64,000 nucleotides of DNA from Chitinophaga filiformis (GCF_023100805.1 NZ_CP095855.1:1901001-1965000); one strand, 5' to 3'; positions 43,420 through 52,543 are shown, numbered from the stretch's first letter. The notes: generated from the sequence alone by a model not told the origin. Numbers and translations are program-made.

Positions 43420-43656
43420 TCAGTTACAACCACATCCTCCGCTACTCTTCCCACTACCACCTCCACTGCTTCCTTCACGGTAAGTATGTACGTTTTCGTC
43501 AAATTTTTCTATTCCTCTTTTGCCCAGTTGCATACTCTCGTCGTTGAGGTACATCCGCTGGTATGGTTTTACTGTCGCGCATGACTGCATGACCAGTAAT
43601 ACCAGCAGGGTACCTGTGGCGCCAAGCAGGATGCTGCTGCTATTAGCCTTTTGCAT
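43420..43656 (-). CDS. DUF4266 small lipoprotein with Gly/Cys-rich tail
   Basis: 78 residues. The lipobox LLVMQSC places the anchor at Cys26, ATVKPYQRMYLNDESMQLGKR is the conserved core, and the C-terminus is GSSGGGSGKSSGGCGCN. The terminal CGC is a possible metal- or redox-active site, or a handle for modification. It overlaps apbE by 14 bases and precedes the DUF3570 gene by 6, so the three are surely one operon. Confidence 0.88.
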   Translation of the reverse strand: MQKANSSSILLGATGTLLVLLVMQSCATVKPYQRMYLNDESMQLGKRGIEKFDENVHTYREGSSGGGSGKSSGGCGCN

Positions 43657-44569
43657 GTATTTGAATATTATCCGATTGAATAACTTTATTCCTTCCGTCT
43701 ATAATGATACAGTGCACATCCGGTAGCTGGTTCACCAGATCAAGGCCTACAACGGGGCCCATGACGGTAATGGCGGTAGCCAGTGCGTCGGATAGTTCTG
43801 CGCTGGGGCTGACCACTGTTACACTTTTGATATAAGGTACCGGCCATCCTTTGCGGGGATCTATGTTGTGGGAGTAACGGATGCCGCCGCGCTCCACATA
43901 TTGTTCATAATTCCCGGAGGTGGCTACGGATGCATTGTTCACCGGTAACCACAGCAGTGCCTTGCCGGGATCGTCGGGATGCGCGATGCCTATCTTCCAG
44001 GGACCACCGTCCGGTTGGGTGCCCCAGGCAGTCAGGTCGCCGCTGGCATTGATCACACCGCTGGTAGCGCCATCTGCAATCCAGAGCGCTTTTACCCTAT
44101 CTGCTGCATAGCCCTTGCCAATGCCTCCGAACTCGATGCGCATGCCATTGCGTTTCAGTTGTATGCAATGATTGTTCAGGAGCGCGATATGCTGGAAGCC
44201 TATGCATTGCATCGCCTGTTCTATTGCCGTTTTTTCAGGCCAGCTGAAGTGCTCGTATTTGAAGTTGAACAGCTTTTTCAATACGCCGGCCGAAATATCG
44301 AAAGCTCCCTGTGTAATAGTGCTTATCTTATTACAACGATGTATCAACTGGTATACTTCAGGGGGGATGGGTATCGGCGCTCCGCCTGCCTGCGCGTTGA
44401 TCTGTGCGGTGACGGAATTTTCATTGAACACTGTGAGCAGGGCCTCTATCCGTTGTATTTCCGATACGCCTTCCTGTAACCGCCTTGCAGTGATCGCTTC
44501 TGTTGCTCCCGTAGCTATCAGCTCAAAATCAGAGCCCATTAACCTGGTATGAAGCTTACTGCTGTGCAT
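43643..44569 (-). CDS. apbE: FAD:protein FMN transferase (ApbE-like)
   Basis: 308 residues. LMGSDFELIATG begins the fold, EFGGIGKGYAADRV carries the flavin-binding GGIGKGYA motif, NASGDLTAWG and SGNYEQYVERGGIRYSHNID complete the site. The enzyme transfers FMN from FAD to a Thr/Ser of a target protein. No signal peptide is visible at the chosen start, so it would act in the cytosol unless the start is misplaced. No canonical DGAT/SGAT-type target motif is obvious in the neighbours. Confidence 0.93.
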   Translation of the reverse strand: MHSSKLHTRLMGSDFELIATGATEAITARRLQEGVSEIQRIEALLTVFNENSVTAQINAQAGGAPIPIPPEVYQLIHRCNKISTITQGAFDISAGVLKKLFNFKYEHFSWPEKTAIEQAMQCIGFQHIALLNNHCIQLKRNGMRIEFGGIGKGYAADRVKALWIADGATSGVINASGDLTAWGTQPDGGPWKIGIAHPDDPGKALLWLPVNNASVATSGNYEQYVERGGIRYSHNIDPRKGWPVPYIKSVTVVSPSAELSDALATAITVMGPVVGLDLVNQLPDVHCIIIDGRNKVIQSDNIQIHAKG

Positions 44570-44575
44570 GAGTGG

Positions 44576-45004
44576 CTATTGAAGAAGGTGTTTAAGTGTG
44601 GAGATAAAACCGGCGGGGGTTTCTTCCCGGTAAGGTACATAAGCCAGCAGTTTCTTACCGGGACTTAACAATACCACCTGCGGGAAAGCGCCCTGCGGAT
44701 TAAATGCCGCTGCTAAGGAATCGTATTGTAAGCGGAGTGGCGCCGCTATCTTTTTCCGCTGCGGAAAATCAGCTTCCAGGAGCACGAGATTGTCTCCTGC
44801 AAAGCTCAGAAAGCTACTATCCGATAATATTTGTTTGTTAAATCTGATACAGGGTATGCACCAATCTGATCCGGAAAACACCAGCATCACTTTTTTGCCG
44901 GAGGCCTGGGCCAGTTCAAATGCTTTATCAGGATATCGGAGGACCTGGGCATGAGCAGATCCCCTCAAGGCTACAATTAGAAGCAGGAACAGAATACTTC
45001 GCAT
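44576..45004 (-). CDS. exported thioredoxin-like protein
   Basis: 142 residues with a signal peptide (MRSILFLLLIVALRGSAHA). FSGSDWCIPCIRF contains the redox pair Cys49-x-x-Cys52, and the later FPQVVLLSP supplies the cis-proline segment. It should act in the periplasm as a thiol reductant or oxidant, perhaps on the CGC tail of the DUF4266 lipoprotein (inference). First gene of the cluster, 6 bases ahead of apbE. Confidence 0.92.
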   Translation of the reverse strand: MRSILFLLLIVALRGSAHAQVLRYPDKAFELAQASGKKVMLVFSGSDWCIPCIRFNKQILSDSSFLSFAGDNLVLLEADFPQRKKIAAPLRLQYDSLAAAFNPQGAFPQVVLLSPGKKLLAYVPYREETPAGFISTLKHLLQ

Positions 45005-45058
45005 ATCGCGATCAGTTTATGTTGTGGCACGGTTACCTGTTACAAATGTAGGGGAATT

Positions 45059-47662
45059 TTACTTCACATCGCCGGTCTCACCAGGGGCCTTCCCTGGCGC
45101 TTCAGGCGGTGTTCCGGAAGGAGGTACTACCGGAGAAGGCTTCACCGTTGTTACAGGCGCCGCCGGTTTGACCGGTGTGTTAGCGGCGGATGATTCTTTC
45201 CAGGTGCCCGGCTCCATATTGATCTGTACCTGCTGTGGTCTCGGGTAGGCGATGCTGATACCCGCCTCCTGGAGCCTGATGTAGATATCTGTCAATACCT
45301 GGCTTTTGATGGTGCCTGCCTGGCCCAGATCGCTGATCCAGAACATAGCCTGAATATCTACACCTAAATCACGGAAATTCTGAAGTAATACAACAGGTTC
45401 CGGTGTTTTGAGGATATCGTCCAGGTTTTGAAGATAGTCTTTGACAAGGGTCAGCGCTTTTTTCAGATCAGCGCCATAAGCGATACCCACCAGTACGTCT
45501 ACACGGCGCGTCCTGTTAGTCAGCGTCCAGTTCACCAGTTGCTGTGCTATAAGATCGCCGTTGGGTACGATCACTTCTGATCCATCGCCTGCAGAGATCT
45601 TGCTGGACCGTATGCCTATTTCTTTCACTACACCCGTACGGGCGCCCAGTTCAATGACGTCGCCCACCTCAATAGGTTTTTCAAATGCGAGGATCACACC
45701 GGATACAAGGTTGTTCACAATATTCTGCAAACCGAAGCCGATACCTACACCCAGTGCGCCTACCACAATTGCCAGCTTATCCATAGGAATACCGGAAGCA
45801 GCAAAGGCCAGCAGGGTACCCGCGCCCAGCACGGCCAGGCGTATGAGTAGCATCGCAGAACCAAGTTTCTTCTGTGGTTGCGAGGTTTGGCCGGTATATC
45901 CCAGCAGGTAGGAAATGATCTGCGTAACGATGGTCGACAGCCAGATGATTAGCAGGAATATGATCACGCTACTAAAGGAGAACGTAAAGTTGCCGATCTT
46001 CCGCTCTGCCACCAGCATATCTGAAACGAGTTCGTAAAGGCCATCGTACAGGTACAGGTTGCGGGCTATCAGGGCCAGCCAGCCTATAAAAGCTGCTATA
46101 TAGAAGATAGTTTTCAGCCGGTCTTTGATATTCTGGTAGTCGATCATGGAGATGAAGGTGCTGGAATCCTTTTTGGCTTCCACCTGGAGATAGATGGCCT
46201 CCATCAGTATTTCTACCATGAAAATAATACCGGGCGCCATTGTAATACCGACTACACCGGCTGCGCCGATGATCTTGGCGGCAGAGACCCTGGCCAACAC
46301 CACCAGTAGTACAGAAAGTCCGCTGAGGGCAATGAATACCCAGATGGCAGACCTTGTATATTTAGGCAGGGGCAGGGTCGTATTCCGGAGTGTACGCAGC
46401 AGATAGCTGCCCAGCACAATAGATACAATACCACCAATAAAAACGCCCCACTGCTCAGTGAATGTCACCTGGATCAGCAGGTTGTTAATGCAGTAGACAA
46501 CCAGCAACAATACCAGCAACAGCCATCTTTTATACAGATTGGGTGGAATATTATGACGGATGATGCAGGTAGTTGCGAATGCTGTTACAATCCAGCAGAT
46601 ACCCGTATACATGATGGGAAACTGGATGGAGATCAGGAAGGAAAGGGTGGATACCAGCAGAATGGTGCTCGCCACCGGGTACCGGTAAAGGTGACGCGAC
46701 TGCTGCAGTATGCTTTCTGCTTCCCGTTCCTCGTGTTTGCGTTTTACTTTCCGTGCATTGAATGCCACCCACCACAGGAACAGTATGGCTGCCAGGAACC
46801 ATAGCAGGTAGATAGGTCCCCGCACGGCGAAAAAGATCTTGAGTATGTTGATATTCTTGCGGATGGAACGGTTCAGTACCTGGGGAAATTTAGGGCCTTT
46901 TTTACCCGGAAGAGGCGGTTCCCAGAGATAGCTGAAATCTTTGTTGAACAAGCGCTGTGTGAACCGGGACAGCTGAAAATCCATGTCTTCCAGCAGGTTT
47001 GTAACGTCAATATATCTTTTGGCTACTTTATTCTGCAACAGTCCGAGGTGCAGGAGATTGGTCTTGTTGGCACTGTCTACCTGCCGCCACTTTTGTATGA
47101 GGGTAGCCATTTGTCCGACGTAAATATCCCTCAGTTCATCTTCCGCGGGAAAATTACGCATGGTCGTGTCTTTTCTGAGTAGCTGCAAGGTGTCAGTAAT
47201 GTTCACCAGCCTGTCATGGAATTTGAACAGCTGATCCTGCCAGCTGTCCAGTTTCCTTTCCAGCTGCACCAGCAATACCCTGTTGGTATAAAGATCGTGC
47301 ATGTTGTTGGTACTGCCGCTGGCGGCCATGTCCCTTCTCACTACTCTCATGGAAGAGTCTATCAGGGGAATACTTTCACTGATCTCTACGGTGTCGAGCC
47401 CACGACGCAGGGTGCTCATCACCTGGTTCAGCATCAGGGTATAGGTTTCGAGCCGGCTGATGATAATGGCAACGGAGGTATCGGACAGTTTGATGGTGGA
47501 CTTCCCGGAAGAAGTATCTTTCACCTGTTGTGAGATGATCTTGCTAAGGGTTGCACTGTCTAATGGTTTCGGAGAGGCGGGTTTATTCTGCGCATGCAGG
47601 TGGGTACAAAGCAGCAGCAATAAAAAGGAAGATAATATTTTCAGAAAAATATGGTTCCGCAT
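45059..47662 (-). CDS. large MscS-family mechanosensitive channel
   Basis: 867 residues. Signal peptide (about 1-24), a long periplasmic helical region (about 25-265), ten or so membrane helices, then the MscS core: GALGVGIGFGLQNIVNNLVS (pore helix TM3 with Gly pattern), GVILAFEKPIEVGDVIELGA and RSSKISAGDGSEVIVPNGDL of the beta domain. A Pro-rich tail ends the protein. It is of the MscK/MscM-like class that opens under membrane tension. It stands alone on the minus strand. Confidence 0.93.
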   Translation of the reverse strand: MRNHIFLKILSSFLLLLLCTHLHAQNKPASPKPLDSATLSKIISQQVKDTSSGKSTIKLSDTSVAIIISRLETYTLMLNQVMSTLRRGLDTVEISESIPLIDSSMRVVRRDMAASGSTNNMHDLYTNRVLLVQLERKLDSWQDQLFKFHDRLVNITDTLQLLRKDTTMRNFPAEDELRDIYVGQMATLIQKWRQVDSANKTNLLHLGLLQNKVAKRYIDVTNLLEDMDFQLSRFTQRLFNKDFSYLWEPPLPGKKGPKFPQVLNRSIRKNINILKIFFAVRGPIYLLWFLAAILFLWWVAFNARKVKRKHEEREAESILQQSRHLYRYPVASTILLVSTLSFLISIQFPIMYTGICWIVTAFATTCIIRHNIPPNLYKRWLLLVLLLVVYCINNLLIQVTFTEQWGVFIGGIVSIVLGSYLLRTLRNTTLPLPKYTRSAIWVFIALSGLSVLLVVLARVSAAKIIGAAGVVGITMAPGIIFMVEILMEAIYLQVEAKKDSSTFISMIDYQNIKDRLKTIFYIAAFIGWLALIARNLYLYDGLYELVSDMLVAERKIGNFTFSFSSVIIFLLIIWLSTIVTQIISYLLGYTGQTSQPQKKLGSAMLLIRLAVLGAGTLLAFAASGIPMDKLAIVVGALGVGIGFGLQNIVNNLVSGVILAFEKPIEVGDVIELGARTGVVKEIGIRSSKISAGDGSEVIVPNGDLIAQQLVNWTLTNRTRRVDVLVGIAYGADLKKALTLVKDYLQNLDDILKTPEPVVLLQNFRDLGVDIQAMFWISDLGQAGTIKSQVLTDIYIRLQEAGISIAYPRPQQVQINMEPGTWKESSAANTPVKPAAPVTTVKPSPVVPPSGTPPEAPGKAPGETGDVK

Positions 47663-47700
47663 GCTGTTAAAGTTAGGAATGAAGAAGACGGGAGTTGAGA

Positions 47701-47729
47701 CCAGGAACGGTATTACTCCCCGTTCCTGG
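47701..47729 (-). terminator. hairpin between nitroreductase and mscS genes
   Basis: CCAGGAACGG and CCGTTCCTGG are perfect 10-bp arms around a 9-base loop, 20 bases after the nitroreductase stop. There is no strong T run on the minus strand. Confidence 0.5.
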
Positions 47730-47748
47730 TGCTCAATTCCTGATCAGT

Positions 47749-48330
47749 TTACTTTTCCCATTTCACTTTCTCTTCTTTCGGCTTCAGCCTTTTACCTTCG
47801 GGAAGCTGTTCATTGGTGAATCCGAGGTAAAAGAAACCAAGCACTTTATCTTCTTCGCGCAAGGAAAGATATTCTTTCATGGCAGGGTGGAAGGTCATTC
47901 CACCGGAGCCCCAGTAGCCGGCAAATCCTCTTTCTGTAGCGCCCAGCCATAAGTTCTGGGTGGCGCAGGCAACAGACGCGATTTCCTCTATCTCAGGGAT
48001 CGCAGGTTTGTTACCTCTCTTCATGCAGATGGCGATGACATGAGAGGCAAGATCGCCCTGTTGCTGCAGTTTGTCGTAGCTGGCCTGGGCAAATTTATCG
48101 GCGGGTGTGTTCGCTTTATAGATGTTTGCATGATCCTGGCAGAAGCGTTTTACCGCATCTCCGCTGAACACTACAAAATACCATGGCTCCGTGTACCCGT
48201 GTGTAGGCGCCCAGTCGGCCAGTTCCAGTAACTCCTGCACCTGTTCGTCCGGTATCTTTTTCCCATTCATGCTGGCCGGTTTGATATTACGGCGCTGTTT
48301 GATAATACTCGTCAGATTAGCTGTTCCCAT
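47749..48330 (-). CDS. nitroreductase-family protein
   Basis: 193 residues. IIKQRRNIKPASMNGKKIPD is the usual N-terminal FMN-phosphate-binding Arg region, LELADWAPTHGYTEPWYFVV the central segment, and GFAGYWGSGGMTFHPAMKEY and EKVLGFFYLGF close the FMN site. It reduces a nitro or quinone-type substrate with NAD(P)H; the real substrate is not known. Confidence 0.92.
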   Translation of the reverse strand: MGTANLTSIIKQRRNIKPASMNGKKIPDEQVQELLELADWAPTHGYTEPWYFVVFSGDAVKRFCQDHANIYKANTPADKFAQASYDKLQQQGDLASHVIAICMKRGNKPAIPEIEEIASVACATQNLWLGATERGFAGYWGSGGMTFHPAMKEYLSLREEDKVLGFFYLGFTNEQLPEGKRLKPKEEKVKWEK

Positions 48331-48425
48331 TCTTTTCCTGATTGTTTATTTGTTTTTGGAAGGAACTCCCATTATCGGTTTCCGTTTTTGACCCGTCATG
48401 TGGGACGGGGATTTTCCTGTATAGT

Positions 48426-48884
48426 TTATTTCCCGGTGGATATAATATCCTGGTCGTATACTGCCACTTTTTCTTTCCATTCCTCCGGCAGTCTTGCCAC
48501 CTTACGGGCATTGTAGTCGAAGAAGATCATGCCTGATTTTGCCTCGGTGATCAGGATCGTTTTGCCCTCGCGGGTTGTTGTGATCCTGTAATAGATATCG
48601 AAGCCGAAGGGACTGATATCTGCAACACCAATAGCGACATCAAAGATATCGCCTGCGAAACCTTCTCCTTTATAGATCAGGGCAGCGTCTGCCATGATCA
48701 GCCCATCATTCGGACCTCTTTCTTCAAATCCCATGGCTCTGAGAAAGTCAACCCTGGCCTGGTGAAGAATGGACAGAATGGAGTCGTTGCCTACGTGCCC
48801 GCCGTAGTTGACATCCGTTATACGTACCGGTATCTGCGTAGTGAAACCCAGCTTTTCCGGCATATTTATTTTTACTCTTGCCAT
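48426..48884 (-). CDS. acyl-CoA thioesterase-like hotdog protein
   Basis: 152 residues. PVRITDVNYGGHVGNDSILSILHQARVDFL is the hotdog signature of YbgC/FcbC-like thioesterases, where the Asp (here in TDVNYGGH) and following His act on the thioester. The C-terminal GMIFFDYNARKVARLPEEW matches the family. The substrate is unknown. Gene is 55 bases downstream of rdgB on the same strand. Confidence 0.9.
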   Translation of the reverse strand: MARVKINMPEKLGFTTQIPVRITDVNYGGHVGNDSILSILHQARVDFLRAMGFEERGPNDGLIMADAALIYKGEGFAGDIFDVAIGVADISPFGFDIYYRITTTREGKTILITEAKSGMIFFDYNARKVARLPEEWKEKVAVYDQDIISTGK

Positions 48885-48939
48885 ATCAGATAGTACAATT
48901 AAAAATGTGAAGCTGAAATAGGTACCCTTCGCCGGTTAT

Positions 48940-49533
48940 TCAGGCAAGTGGTTTATTCGCTGCGTCCTTGAGAAAAGTGATCAGCTGCTGGAAGGCTTTA
49001 GCCCGGTGACTGAATTGATTTTTTCCGGCCATATCCATTTCGGCAAATGTCTGTTTCGCTCCGTCGGGCATAAAGATTGGGTCATAGCCAAAGCCTTTGC
49101 CGCCGCGCCTTTCGTTGAGGATGGTGCCGGGACATACGCCTGTAAACTGGTATTCCTGTCCTTTCAGTATCAGGGAGATCACTGTTCTGAAATGCGCCTG
49201 CCGGTTCTCCTTGCCATTCATTTCGTGCAGTACCCGGGTGATATTGTCATCTGCCAGTTTCTGTTCGCCGGCATAGCGGGCAGACAAGACTCCCGGAGCG
49301 CCATTCAGGGCGTCAATCTCCAGGCCGGTATCTTCAGAAAAACAGTCTTTACCGGTCATCTCAAATATGACAGATGATTTTTCCCTGGCATTGTCTTCCA
49401 GTGTATCATGCGGTTCAGGAATATCGATGTCGATGCCGGCCTCTTTCAGCGTAATGATAGTGAAATGGTCTCCCAGCATGGAGCGGATTTCCTTTACCTT
49501 GTTTTCATTGTTGGTAGCAAATACAAGTGTCAT
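48940..49533 (-). CDS. rdgB: XTP/dITP diphosphatase
   Basis: 197 residues from the ATG at 49533, giving the standard start MTLVFATNNENKVKEI; an upstream in-frame start at 49605 would add 24 unlikely residues. CFSEDTGLEIDALNGAPGVLSARYAG and GGKGFGYDPIFMP are the substrate and metal sites, and SHRAKAFQ the C-terminal motif. The enzyme removes non-canonical purine triphosphates from the nucleotide pool. It lies 38 bases after a conserved hypothetical gene. Confidence 0.96.
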   Translation of the reverse strand: MTLVFATNNENKVKEIRSMLGDHFTIITLKEAGIDIDIPEPHDTLEDNAREKSSVIFEMTGKDCFSEDTGLEIDALNGAPGVLSARYAGEQKLADDNITRVLHEMNGKENRQAHFRTVISLILKGQEYQFTGVCPGTILNERRGGKGFGYDPIFMPDGAKQTFAEMDMAGKNQFSHRAKAFQQLITFLKDAANKPLA

Positions 49534-49571
49534 TCGAAAAGCGGTATTAGTGTCTATGGCAATTGAATATA

Positions 49572-50069
49572 TTATATGCCCAGTAATTGTTTCAGGCCCA
49601 TCCACAGTTTCCCTTTCAGTATCTTATCCTGTGCAATGAGCTGCAGTGGATCGGAACAGATCAGCTGACAACCGCTGACCTGTAACAGCTGGTAGTTCGA
49701 AATGGCTTCAAGGCCCATAGTGGCAGGATCAATGCCGAAAAGCACAGCCTGTTTCATGGGAACGGCTGTTTGCCAGCTTGTAAATGGCATTGCACTGTAT
49801 TGGGCTACATTTATAAGCGCAATGTCCTGCATACCGAGTTTACATGCATTTAATATATTGGTAAGCAGGTTAAATAATTCTTCATTTAAATATGCTTCGC
49901 TGTCGTTTTGTATGAACAGCGCAATGTTTTTTTGATTTTCGCCTAAAAATTTCACTTTAGGAGGTGCTTCCGTCACCACTGCAACAGGGGCCTTTTTTCC
50001 CGGAATGATAGGCTGGGTGTATATCCTGGCCAATAAGTACGGATCCAGTTGCAATTTATCAAAAGACAT
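49572..50069 (-). CDS. conserved hypothetical protein upstream of rdgB
   Basis: 165 residues, no signal or membrane segment. It begins MSFDKLQLDPYLLARIYTQP and has a short alpha/beta pattern (IALFIQNDSEAYLNEELF, AVLFGIDPATMGL, YQLLQVSGCQLICSDPLQLI). The look is of a small Rossmann-like domain similar to a polymerase psi-type subunit, but I cannot assign it. The likely operon with rdgB hints at a nucleotide or replication role. Confidence 0.8.
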   Translation of the reverse strand: MSFDKLQLDPYLLARIYTQPIIPGKKAPVAVVTEAPPKVKFLGENQKNIALFIQNDSEAYLNEELFNLLTNILNACKLGMQDIALINVAQYSAMPFTSWQTAVPMKQAVLFGIDPATMGLEAISNYQLLQVSGCQLICSDPLQLIAQDKILKGKLWMGLKQLLGI

Positions 50070-50261
50070 GTATATGTATATTTAACTTAATGTATAGCTC
50101 CCCTTTGGGGAAAAAATCAGTTTATTTGCATCTGACAGTGAGCAAATGTAAGAGTATTCAATTTTAGATTCAGAATTTCCGACTTTAGATTTATACGGAA
50201 ACGGGACCGGGAATTGAAATTCAGACACCAAAACACAAATAAAAAATTAATGGTCCTTATG

Positions 50262-51371
50262 ATGGCAGTAGACAATCCAACAACAAACGCCGTACTTGAA
50301 GAGGCAGTTAAAAGAATTAAAGTGACCCGGACCAGCAAGAGCCGGATCAGCGAAGTTGATTTTAACAACCTTGTGTTCGGGAAAAAGTATGCCGACCACA
50401 TGCTGGTGGCAGATTTTGATGGAAAAGAATGGAAGAATGCAGAGATCCTGCCGTTCCAGCATCTTTCCGTAAGTCCTTCCAATGCCGCCTGGCATTATGG
50501 ACAGGCCATTTTTGAAGGTATCAAAGCTTACAAAGACCCTCAGGGAGAGCCGATGATCTTCCGCCCGTATGACAACTATGCCCGTTTTAACACTTCCGCT
50601 GAGCGTATGGGAATGCCATATGTACCGGAATGGTTATTTATTGGTGGTATGGACATGCTGATCGATCTGGATCGCGACTGGGTACCTACCAATGAGGGCA
50701 GCTCACTGTACCTGCGGCCTTTTATGATCGCTGCAGATGAATTTATCGGGGTAAGGCCTTCTGACACTTATAAGTTTGTGATCATTAATTCACCATCCGG
50801 CCCGTATTTTAATAAACCTATTAAATTGCTGGTACAGGATAAATATATACGTGCCTTTCCCGGAGGCGTGGGGTATGCCAAAGCGGCCGGTAACTATGGC
50901 GGCGCCATGTATCCCACTATGCAGGCCCGTAAACAGGGATTTGACCAGATCCTCTGGGTAGATGGACTGGAATATAAATATTTACAGGAGTGTGGCACCA
51001 TGAACGTTTTTGCGATCATCGGCAACAAAGCTATCACGCCTGACCTGACCCAGGGCACTATCCTGGCAGGGGTGACCCGTGCCAGTGTAATGGACATCCT
51101 TTCCGATATGGGACTGACTGTTGAGGAAAGGCCTATTTCTATAGAAGAGATCGTTGCCGCCTGGAAAGCGGGTACGCTGAGAGAAGTATTTGGCACAGGT
51201 ACTGCGTCGAGCGTAGCTTATGTGGAAGACCTGCATTATAAGGAGCACGAGATCCACCTGGATACCACTAAATATGCGGTGGGAGCGGAGCTGCTGGAAA
51301 GACTGGATGCTATCCGTACCGGCAGGGCGGATGACACCCGTCACTGGAACTACAAAGTATCAAAACATTAA
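50262..51371 (+). CDS. ilvE: branched-chain amino acid aminotransferase
   Basis: 369 residues from the ATG at 50262; in-frame starts at 50214 and 50250 also exist. AWHYGQAIFEGIKAYK, SLYLRPFMIAADEFIGV and FPGGVGYAKAAGNYGGAMYP are class IV PLP enzyme motifs, with Lys207 in YAKAAGNYG as the PLP Schiff-base lysine. LQECGTMNVF and GTASSVAYV bind the cofactor phosphate and substrate. It catalyses the last step of Val/Leu/Ile synthesis and the first step of their breakdown. Standalone gene. Confidence 0.95.
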   Translation: MAVDNPTTNAVLEEAVKRIKVTRTSKSRISEVDFNNLVFGKKYADHMLVADFDGKEWKNAEILPFQHLSVSPSNAAWHYGQAIFEGIKAYKDPQGEPMIFRPYDNYARFNTSAERMGMPYVPEWLFIGGMDMLIDLDRDWVPTNEGSSLYLRPFMIAADEFIGVRPSDTYKFVIINSPSGPYFNKPIKLLVQDKYIRAFPGGVGYAKAAGNYGGAMYPTMQARKQGFDQILWVDGLEYKYLQECGTMNVFAIIGNKAITPDLTQGTILAGVTRASVMDILSDMGLTVEERPISIEEIVAAWKAGTLREVFGTGTASSVAYVEDLHYKEHEIHLDTTKYAVGAELLERLDAIRTGRADDTRHWNYKVSKH

Positions 51372-51395
51372 AAATAAGTCTTAGTTGTGTTAGTA

Positions 51396-51433
51396 AGGGG
51401 CCATTTGCATAAGCGGATGGCCCTCTTCGTTTA
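51396..51433 (+). terminator. intrinsic terminator of ilvE
   Basis: GGGGCCAT and ATGGCCCT form a stem around a 12-base loop followed by CTTCGTTT, 25 bases after the stop. Confidence 0.6.
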
Positions 51434-51564
51434 TATCAGGGGTACTGTTAAACAGAGTAGGTGTTCGCGGCGTATCAAAAGATACGTGTACCTGCTGAGA
51501 TCCCTTAAGGAACTACCAGGTTCCATCAGGAGCGGGAAAAAGGGGGGCTGATCCGCTTGAGGTT

Positions 51565-51664
51565 CGCTCGAGGTTCGCTCAAGGTAGCCTCATCTTCCCT
51601 TAATCTTCCGTTCCGGAACGGAAGATTAAGGGAAGATGAGGCTACCTTGAGCGAACCTCGAGCG
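51565..51664. repeat. 100-bp perfect palindrome
   Basis: The 50 bases at 51565-51614 are the exact reverse complement of 51615-51664 with no spacer (centre TTCC/GGAA). Outside it the match continues imperfectly to 51668, and the left arm is preceded by an extra copy of GAGGTTCGCT. It has no coding capacity and would form a cruciform in DNA or a very stable hairpin in RNA. Confidence 0.95.
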
Positions 51665-51719
51665 GATCTCTAACGAAAAGCAACTATGCATGGAGGTCCT
51701 CCCATGAGGGGAAATTAAC

Positions 51720-51940
51720 CTCCCGGGTACGCCTTTACCCGGTCTTTACCCAGCCTTTGGGTTGGGCCAGTGACAATTCTGTACGATCCTTCCATTGTAC
51801 CTAAAGGGTGCGACTATAGTACAGATTCGCTTCGGGTGCCTACCTACAGGCGCTATAGTCCTACATTTCACCTACTTTTCTATAGCGTTTGCTATAGAAA
51901 AGTGCCTATAATGCTATAGCAGAGAGCCTGTAGGTAGAAG
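51720..51940. repeat. cluster of nested inverted repeats
   Basis: Seen hairpins: CCGGGT/ACCCGG near 51722, ACCCA/TGGGT near 51754, TCTGTAC/GTACAGA around 51778-51827, a perfect ACTTTTCTATAGC/GCTATAGAAAAGT (51874-51886 and 51891-51903) with loop GTTT, and enclosing TACCTACAGG (51841-51850) with CCTGTAGGTA (51927-51936). From 51940 to 52240 I see no further gene. Confidence 0.8.
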
Positions 51941-52240
51941 GCTCCACCGAATACGAAACGAATACCAGGCGAATATCTACCCTTGTGGCGCCTGTTTGAC
52001 CGCTGGTAAGGAAACTGATATTTGGGGGGAAGGGGTGCTCCATATAACGCGGATACGCCTTATACCCTGACGCATATGTTATAGGTATCTGATGAATCCG
52101 GAATGTGAACTCCTTAAACGGGCAAGGCCCGAAGTACAAAACTGCCCTGTGCAGGGGGGATCAGGACAGTTTCAGAAGTCCACCCGGAACATTTTGTGGG
52201 AGACATACAGGACAGGCTAGGGATTCCCGGGGAAAAAATG

Positions 52241-52248
52241 CATCTTTG
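52241..52248 (+). promoter_or_regulatory. possible -7 promoter element (CATCTTTG)
   Basis: Seven of eight bases match TAnnTTTG, 4 bases ahead of the ATG at 52253. This supports 52253 as the start of the small gene and an almost leaderless transcript. Confidence 0.4.
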
Positions 52249-52252
52249 CAGG

Positions 52253-52543
52253 ATGACACTTTCTGCTTTTCTGGACTCCCTCAGCCAGGATACGCCTCCC
52301 GCAGGCATCTCATCTTATCTGACCTCCCTTTGGTGGGAAGGTAAAGGAAACTGGCAAAAAGCACATGATGTAATAGAACACCTGGAGGACGATACAGCCG
52401 CCTGGGTGCACGCTTATCTTCACAGGAAAGAAGGAGACCGTGGCAATGCCCGTTATTGGTATGCCCGGGCAGGCCGGAAAATGCCGGAAGTATCATTAGA
52501 TCAGGAATGGAAAGACATCGTGACCGATCTGTCAGGTCACTAG
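52253..52543 (+). CDS. small conserved protein, function unknown
   Basis: 96 residues from ATG 52253 (in-frame ATGs at 52196 and 52238 are less likely). The body PPAGISSYLTSLWWEGKGNW, AWVHAYLHRKEGDRGNARYW and YARAGRKMPEVSLDQEW is a pattern I recognise from a widespread ~90-residue family of unnamed proteins; the WW/W..A spacing resembles a single helical-repeat pair. No signal or membrane segment. It stands alone 130 bases before rpsL. Confidence 0.85.
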   Translation: MTLSAFLDSLSQDTPPAGISSYLTSLWWEGKGNWQKAHDVIEHLEDDTAAWVHAYLHRKEGDRGNARYWYARAGRKMPEVSLDQEWKDIVTDLSGH

